Under the pieces are notes generated by a model, which saw nothing but the letters and a program-made list of their open reading frames with translations, had not been told where the DNA came from and did not search any database. DNA of 64,000 nucleotides from NCBI GenBank assembly GCA_033060915.1, contig CM065387.1, positions 39,491,001 through 39,555,000 on the forward strand. Direction: 5' to 3'. Shown here piece by piece: positions 57,343-64,000 of the stretch. How positions within the stretch are numbered: position 1 is the first letter of the stretch; every line of letters starts with the position of its first letter. The position numbers were made by a program, and so were the translations under genes. Source of the DNA: Euryodendron excelsum (lineage: Eukaryota > Streptophyta > Magnoliopsida > Ericales > Pentaphylacaceae).

Positions 57343-60300
57343 AGTATTGTGTTGATATGTATGTGAAAATTGAAACATACAGATTACAATTTTTCAAAAA
57401 CAACCAGGCACAGCTAAGGGCTAATTTATATCAAGGAATTATTGATGTTGTCTCTATATGTGAGAATAGAGCTTCAAAAGTTGGTCATTGAATCATTCTT
57501 CTACCATCATTCATAGGAGGCCCAAGTGATCCTCGTCGTTGTTATGTTGATGCAATGACATTGGTTCAACGGTTTCAAAAACCATATATTTTTCTTACTA
57601 TGAATTGTAATCCATCATGGTCAAAAGTTAAAACAAATTTAGGCCCAAACAAAAAAGCACAGAATAGGCCAGACTTGGTGGCTCGAGTTTTTAGAGCAAA
57701 AATAGAACAGCTATTAGATGACATGATTAAGAAACAAATATTTGAAAAAGTTGTAGCATTTGTCTATGTCATTGAATTCCAAAAAAGTGGTCTGCCTCAT
57801 ATGCATTTATTGGTTATTTTACAAAGTGGATATAAGTTGCTATCTTCAGAAAGCTACGACTAATTTATCTCTACTGAGCTTCCAAATAAAATAGAGAATT
57901 CGCACATGTTTTCTATGATCGTAAAACAGAAGATGCATAGCCCTTATGGAAAAGTGAATACAAATAATGTATGCATGAGAAGAGGAAAATGTAAAAATCA
58001 TTATCCTAAGAATTTTCAAGAAATGGCACAGACTCCTAATTATTCATATCATCTATATAGGCGTCGAAATGATGGCTAAAAATTTAATGTTCGAGGTCAA
58101 ATGCTTGACATTCATTGGGTGATTCCTTATAATTCATATCTCTTTGCAAAATATGATTGCCACATCAATGTAGAAATTTGCTCAGCAATCAAGGCTGTGA
58201 AATACTTATATAAATATATTCACAAAGGGTATGATAAAGTTGGATTTCATATTATTCAAGAAGACAAGTCCAACATCATAGATGAAATTGAACAGTTTCA
58301 ATCAGTAAGGTGAATTTCTTCTCTAGAAATAGCGTGGAGAATTTATGCATTTTTTTTAATGACATATATCTATCAATGATACATCTTCAAATTCATTTGG
58401 AGAATTATCAGTTTATTACCTTAGAAAATTTTGATAATTTGAATTCTATATTGAAGAATTATATGAATTCAGGAATGATGCTTACAGAATTTTTCTCAAT
58501 GAATTCAACAAATACAAAAGCAAAGGCTGGTAGATTTCTGTACAGGAATTTTTCAGAGCATTTTGTTTAGTCTTAACAATATAAGATGTGGATGGAAAGA
58601 AAGAAAGGCCGAGTCATTGGTTGAATTGTAGCTTCTCATCCAACACAAGATGATATATATTACCATTCATTGCTTTTAAATCACACCATGGCGCCAACAT
58701 CATTCGAGAATCTACGAAATGTTAATGGTGTTACTGCATAATCATTTCGGGAAGCTGCACTTTTACGAAGTCTTTTAGAATCTGGCAATAATCTTGAACA
58801 ATGTCTTGAAGAAGCTGCAATTTATCAAATGTCTGGTTCACTGAGACGATTGTTTATGACTATTCTTGTTTATTGTGCTCCAAAGAATTCGAAGAATTTG
58901 TGAAATTTTTTGAATCCTTCATGTTTGAGGATTTTGCTAGGAGAACCACTTTATGAAAGAGACATATTCAGGAAAAAGTTCTACAAAATATAAATTCAAT
59001 TTTGCAGTTTATGGGAAAAGCTATTACAGATTTCAACCTGTCTTCTAATGATTTTATGTTCAATGATGATGTATGCAGAGAAATAGAAGAAGAAGAAATC
59101 TTATTATTTCTGAAGCTGATTACAAATCAATATCAATGTTATCTTCAGAACAACGTGCTACGTTCGATATTATAATGGCGAAACTTCTCTCTGATTAACC
59201 AGGATGTTTTTTCATAAATGGCCGAGGAGGTACGTGCAAAACTTTTCTATACAAGCCACTCTTGGTTGGAGTTAGGTTAAAGCATTACATTGCATTAGCT
59301 ACTGCATCATTTGGAGTTGCAGCTTCAATCTTACTAGGTGGTCGCACTGCTCATTAGAGTTTTAAGTTGCATATTGATGTGGATACATATAAATCTTGCA
59401 ATGTAGATAATCAAACTGACTTCGCAAAACTTCTGCAAATGGCTAAACTCATTATTTGGGATGAAGCACCAATGGCTAGACGACAGAGTATTAAAGCATT
59501 AAATGAAATGCTTAAGGATATTAATGATTCTAACATGCTCTTTGGAGACAAAGTTATTGTGTTTGGTGGAGATTTTTGACAAATTGTAACTGTTATTGCT
59601 AAAGGCACAAAATTTGATTATATTGATGCAAGTTTTTTGAAATCTGATATATGAAGATCTTTAGAGAAAAATAAGTTAACTACAAATATGCGAGTAAGGC
59701 ATGACATTACTTTTAGCAATTATTTGCTACGGATCAGAGAAGTGAAACAGAGCCAATAGATAACTAGAATAGAGTCTCTTTGCCTTCTGCTATGATTATT
59801 AATCATTCTAATAACAATAAGAAAACAAATTCTGTTGAAGTGTTGATTTGACGCAATATTTCTAAATCTCCAACATTATTCAGCGATCTTATTTCAATGA
59901 TGAATTTTGCTATATTAATTCCGAAAAATGATTATGTTCATGAAATAAATCTTTTATTGATTAACAAATTTCCAGGAGCAATCAGTGAATACACAAGTCT
60001 CCTGGAGCAAATTTCCAGGAGACTATTCTTGTGTTCACGAAGATTATTTAAATTCTCTCTACCCAAATGGCCTTTTGCCTCGTCAGCTGATCTTATAAAA
60101 ACATTGTCCAATTATGCTATTGCAAAACATAAATCCCTCGCAGGGTCTATGTAATGGAACTTGTCTTATTTGTATGGATTTACAAGATCATATTGTTTGT
60201 GTAAAAATTGCTTTTGGTGATCACAAAGGAGAGGTAGTATTTATACCTCGAATACTATTGCAATCTTCTGATCAAGAAAAGTACCCTGTACAATTTACTA

Positions 60301-60558
60301 GGAAACAATTGCCAATAAAGTTGTGTTTTGCAATGACAATTAACAAAGCACAGGGTTAATCCTTGAAAAAAGTAATGTTGTATTTGAGAGAGCCAGTTTT
60401 TTCACACGGTCAGCTATATGTTGCTCTATCACAAGCTACAAGCTTCTGCCATTAAAATACTCCTTCAACCATGTCATGAAGAAGATGGCAATGTTAATTG
60501 CACCAAAAATATTGTATACAATGAATTGTTGTCTCTTGCAGGACTCACACATTTCTGA
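57343..60558 (+). pseudogene. Helitron Rep nuclease and PIF1-like helicase, C-terminal part
   Basis: Resumes at YCVDMYVKIETYRLQFFKNN. Rep landmarks: FIGGPSDPRRCYVDAMTLVQ, FLTMNCNPSW, RPDLVARVFRAKI, the HxH-type metal motif in GLPHMHLLV (about 57796-57820) and the catalytic tyrosine region KYLYKYIHKGYD (tyrosine codons at 58203 and 58215). Helicase landmarks: a damaged Walker A, GRGGTCKT (59220-59243, normally GPGGTGKT), Walker B IIWDEAPMA (about 59453), GDKVIVFGGDF, LPIKLCFAMTINKAQG followed by a stop where Gln is expected, [14 protein letters not shown], and the end LAGLTHF at TGA 60556. Rep nicks and helicase unwinds DNA for rolling-circle transposition. Numerous stops and frameshifts inactivate it. 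Confidence 0.88.
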
Positions 60559-60691
60559 ATGTTTGCTTATAGTAAACTACTAGTTAACATTTTTATATTT
60601 ATATGTTAATGTGAAATATATGCTCTTAATAATTGCCACATAAGATATTATCTACAATGACTTAGTAATAGTTTCCTTATTCTTCTTGCAG

Positions 60692-61259
60692 CATAGATGA
60701 TGGAACTACACTAATTAAGAACATAACTACAAAAAATTAGAAAACAAAAGTTCATGTCTTTGAGAGATGGGAAACACAATCTTCAAAAACTGAAATACTC
60801 TAATATCAAAAGCTCATTCTTGCTGACTCTTAGGTATGTCATGGTCACATAGCTCTAACATAGTTAATCAATTAAAATGCATGTAAGTATTTTCCTCATT
60901 ATATATACTTAGCTATATTTTTAATAAACAACTTAAAAAATCCAATTTTAATCCTATTAATTGAATTAATGTTATCTTTAACAACAAATTTTACATACTG
61001 ACAAGGTACTCAAGTTCAAGCAACTATCATTTTAGCACAAATTGAAAAATACAAAGATACACTTTAGATTTTCAAGTCATATTACATATTAAATGGTGCT
61101 GTAAAATTTGTCAAGCAAAGACGTCGCATTATTCCACATAGATAGCAGTGGTCAATTCATGCCAGCACTCTCGTTTAGGGTATTGAAAATGATCTTGCAG
61201 ATGGTATTATGCCCGAATATAATTTCGTCAGGTTTAGTGAATTTCAGATGCTGACCTAA
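60692..61259 (+). pseudogene. Helitron-associated RPA-like (OB-fold) gene fragment
   Basis: An exon after ttcttgcag (60692-60833) reads KTKVHVFERWET and YQKLILADS, the start of an OB fold. After a 170-bp intron a second exon gives GTQVQATIILAQIEKYKDTL and FKSYYILNGAVKFVKQ, QWSIHASTLV and MPEYNFVRFSEFQML. This pattern matches plant replication protein A 70 kDa subunit-like proteins, which many plant Helitrons carry beside Rep-helicase. Stops at about 60738, 61063, 61144 and 61177 break it; several fall where Gln fits. The acceptor before GTQVQ has become acaag. Later exons are not recognised. Confidence 0.7.
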
Positions 61260-62467
61260 AATCAAAGAAACGGTTATTGGATGAATCAACCTCTACTAAT
61301 CATGTAGTAAGTAAATCAGAAAATTCTTCTCCATGAATTTGTTTTCAAAACTTAAAGTATATTTTTTGAAAGCTTACATAGATATAACTAACTACAATTT
61401 AAATTTCTGACATGTTTTAGGTCTCAACTTTTACCTTTAATTTATGTTATGTCTTTTCCCAACAATGTAAATAATGTATGTAAATAACTACTTACTATGT
61501 GATAACATTCTTAGAGCTGAATGCCATAATTGTTTTGGCTTTGTTGTAGCTCAAGACTTCAACAGTGGGAGATAAGTTGGTAGTTTTTTCCCCAATGCTT
61601 ATCTTCTAAAAAATTAAACTTAATTTCTGCAACATATTTGCTATTTCTGCAACATATTTGCTATAACTAACCAAATTTTCTTAACATTTTTTATGCTGCA
61701 ACAGTACTTCATTAAGCTATATATCAATTATAAAAATACCACCATATATTTTTGGGGACAATGCAGGTATTATCTATTTTGAGTATACTAAGAATCTGCC
61801 AGTTCACTGTCAGAATAATGTACATCAAAAATCCTTTTGAAAAGGTGTCAGAGCAGTGAATGTCAAAAATCCTTTTGAAAAGGTACCAAACTGTTATTCC
61901 ATAAAATTATATTATATATGCATTTCTCATTAAATTCATTATTCACAATTCTCTTCTTTAATCCCTGTACAAATAATTCGAGTTGGAATCAACACTACAT
62001 TTAATACTCATTCATATATATACTCCTCACTACAAAAGACTTAATTCATTCTTCTAGCAACGCTATTAACAATAGTACTTTAAATTCATACTCTACATTC
62101 AACATACATTTAAGGTATTCCATTTCCTTTTATTTACATTTTGTTCTCAACAGGTCAAATAAAGTACTAAAAAAACATATAAACTCTAAACACTTAATGA
62201 TTATTATACTAACCAACTTCATCAATACCTTTTCTAAATATTTTCCATTAGAAAAATATAAAATCGTCAATGAACTTTGTATTATCATAACACATATCAC
62301 GATAATTATAATATTCCTTTTCAAAACTTTTTGCAACAGTTATCTAAAAAAATATATTATTCAAAATATTTATAAATAAAAAATCTAACCCTCAATATTT
62401 TATTTATCTAATTAATAAAACAAGTTCATTGATCTACATTTATTTTTTATCACCCATTTATTTTTAT
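61260..62467. other. AT-rich region right of the RPA fragment
   Basis: No protein is recognised. caaaaatccttttgaaaagg occurs twice within 45 bp (about 61824 and 61864). Part of this stretch may be the Helitron 3' region, but I could not identify the terminal hairpin and CTRR end. Confidence 0.35.
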
Positions 62468-63345
62468 TATTCAACTTCTGTTATATCATTACATAATTTA
62501 TATTTTCTACAAATCTATAAAAACTTCTCCCATTCAAATTCTTTATATACTTGGCTATGATGAATATCATGTGCCCAAAAGAAAAGCACAAATATATATT
62601 GCCTGTTTAGTGGCAGGGTAATTCAGAGGGTCATTGAGAAATATATCTACTTGACAATTTCTTTATAGGCAACTGTTAATGCAACCAAAATAGTTGTAGA
62701 AAATTGTGCTTATTAAGTCCAAATCTGGGCCACTACATAGATTATTTTTCTATTTTAATTTATAACTATTATATATTTTCTAATGTAAAAGAATAAGAAA
62801 CTCCATCTACCTAAGTTATATTTCCCTTTACAGAAACCCTAAAATTAATACATGAAATGAGTCTTTTTAAAGCAATATCATAAACACAAGATACAAGTCT
62901 GAGTAGGTATGCTTATTATTCAACTTTTTTATATCATTACGTAGTTTATATTTTCTACAAATCTATAAAAAATTTTACCATTCAAATTTTTTATATACTT
63001 AGCTATGATAAATATCATGAGCCCAAAAAAACACACATATATACTGCCCATTTAGTGGCAAGGCAATTCAGAGGGTCATTAAGAAATATATTTACTTGAC
63101 AATTTTTCTTTAGGCAGCTGGTAATGCAGCCAAACTAATTGTAGAAATTTGTAGTTATCAAATTCAAATCTGAGCCACTACATAGATTATTTTTCTATTT
63201 TAATTTATAACTGTTATATATTTTCTAATATAACAGAATACGAAACTACATCTATCTAATTATATTTCCCTTCACAGAAGCCCTAAAACTAATACATGAA
63301 AGGAGCTTTTAAAAGCAAATATCATAAACACGAAACACAAGTTAA
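62468..63345. repeat. Tandem duplication, two units of 448 bp
   Basis: attcaacttctgttatatca at 62468 recurs as attcaacttttttatatcat near 62916. The correspondence continues with an offset of 448 through gctatgatgaatatcat (62555/63003), gggtcattgagaaatatat, gccactacatagattatttt and taatacatgaaa. Both units include an acceptor-like tttctttatag/ttctttag followed by gcaactgttaatgcaacc or gcagctggtaatgcagcc. No gene is recognised. Divergence is moderate, so it is not recent. Confidence 0.8.
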
Positions 63346-63711
63346 TTCTCTTTCATTATGGCAATGTATATTTTATGTAGCAAAATTTAACCACTCAAAC
63401 AAAATGCAGCGCCATAACAAAATGAAAATTCATTTTCTATTTTTTTTGTTTCTACCATGACATCATCTTTATCAACTGGTAATCTACAAAGTAGTGCCCT
63501 TTCTTTGCAATATCTCGATGCAAAAAAATGCTTTGCTACCATTACCTAACAACTATCTCCCACACATGCCTTCTCATTATAAATCTTTACCAACTAACTG
63601 AAGAAGCCATCCAATCTAATCATCACCAAGCATCATAATGATTCACAGGTAAGCATATTGTACTCTTTGAAATTTTCTACCACTTACTCTTGTTTTCTTC
63701 TATTGACAACT
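63346..63711. other. Spacer between the duplication and the right-edge LTR
   Basis: AT-rich, without gene, RNA or transposon signature that I can support. Confidence 0.35.
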
Positions 63712-64000
63712 TGACACGCTTCCAGATGTGCTTTAACTGGAGCCACTCCGCAAGGGTACGGAGGTTGCGCTTGTAGTAAAACCGGAGGATCCGATGTCGT
63801 TCTCTCCCAAGGGAATTCTGCAAATATAGCAACAAAGCTCAACTAGCACGGGTACTTATCTTAATGGATTGCAAATGAAAATTCTTAACATAAAAGAGAC
63901 CGAAAATATGTTGGTTTTGAGATGATGATGGTTATATGGTTCATACAATAATTTAGTGACTATGAAAGACAACAAAAGCTAGTTTTATGTAATTAAGGAG
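63712..64000 (-). mobile_element. U5 end of a minus-strand Athila/gypsy-type LTR, cut by the window edge
   Basis: In reverse the sequence reads ttcccttgggagagaacgac, then atcggatcctccggttttac, tactacaagcgcaacctcc. This parallels the cttgggagaacacgatag...ccacttaaactacaagcacc U5 of the solo LTR at 47610-49158 and the general U5 signature of non-chromoviral plant LTRs. The LTR probably ends at the tg of ttgacacgct (63712). U3 and the rest lie beyond 64000, and nothing to the left looks like its internal region. Confidence 0.55.

Larger units (their letters stand above)
49159..61259 (+). mobile_element. Decayed Helitron, interrupted by a CACTA element
   Basis: It contains, in order, the N-terminal zinc-finger-like and Rep-upstream region, the Rep nuclease, a PIF1-like helicase and an RPA-like single-strand-binding gene, the set carried by autonomous plant Helitrons. 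It is split at 50191/57343 by a 7.15-kb CACTA insertion and bounded on the left by a solo LTR. The true ends (5' TC, 3' hairpin plus CTRR) were not identified, so the coordinates are a minimum. Many stops and frameshifts make it non-functional. Confidence 0.8.

Overview
The window looks like repeat-dominated nuclear DNA of a flowering plant, probably a eudicot. It has AT-rich spacers, plant-specific gene families (a Gnk2/DUF26 cysteine-rich receptor kinase fragment, a 23 kDa jasmonate-induced-protein relic) and nested plant transposons: Ty3/gypsy Tat/Ogre-like and Athila elements, L1 LINE, CACTA, Helitron and MITEs. Only two short host reading frames look intact. I see no tRNA, rRNA, CRISPR or bacterial-type operon. 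Family names come from recognising motifs by eye; no searches were run.

Region 1 (1-24307) is a pile of Tat/Ogre-like LTR retrotransposons with LTRs of about 5 kb. A CACTA end (1-327) interrupts the first LTR (328-2618). A primer-binding site and leader follow, split by a nested solo LTR (2719-7084). The leader resumes and leads into a broken gag (8526-9117), which is fused to a second LTR lacking its first ~1.57 kb (9118-12492). That LTR starts a 6.8-kb internal region with no recognisable pol: duplicated leader blocks, tandem-repeat arrays, a decayed antisense ORF and a polypurine tract. It ends in a complete 5000-bp 3' LTR (19308-24307). This second element resembles a large retrotransposon derivative (LARD).

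Region 2 (24308-29581) is the 3' half of an Athila-type element cut by the Tat-like LTR. It holds the integrase C-terminal half, a spacer, a 425-codon extra ORF closed by sixteen TAG/TAA codons and no frameshift, and a probable 3' LTR. Region 3 (29605-31756) is an L1 LINE on the minus strand whose reverse transcriptase has been deleted.

Region 4 (31757-47600) is gene-poor host-like DNA: a truncated DUF26 protein, a small secreted/membrane protein, a decayed JIP23-like gene, the kinase tail of a cysteine-rich receptor kinase, MITEs, a CACTA end and an old duplicated spacer.

Region 5 (about 47600-64000) is a decayed Helitron (Rep, PIF1-like helicase and RPA-like pieces) hit at least twice: by an Athila-type solo LTR carrying a GC-rich palindrome cluster (47610-49158), and by a complete 7151-bp CACTA element with AGT target duplications (50192-57342). 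The CACTA has TTGTGACAAA-type subterminal repeats and may carry a captured host transcript fragment. A 448-bp tandem duplication and the U5 end of another LTR close the window.

Insertion order can be read in part: the Helitron predates its CACTA and solo LTR; the Athila element predates the Tat-like block; the first Tat-like LTR predates the CACTA at the left edge. In-frame stops in the old TE genes are mostly at places where glutamine fits, which suggests C-to-T decay of methylated DNA.
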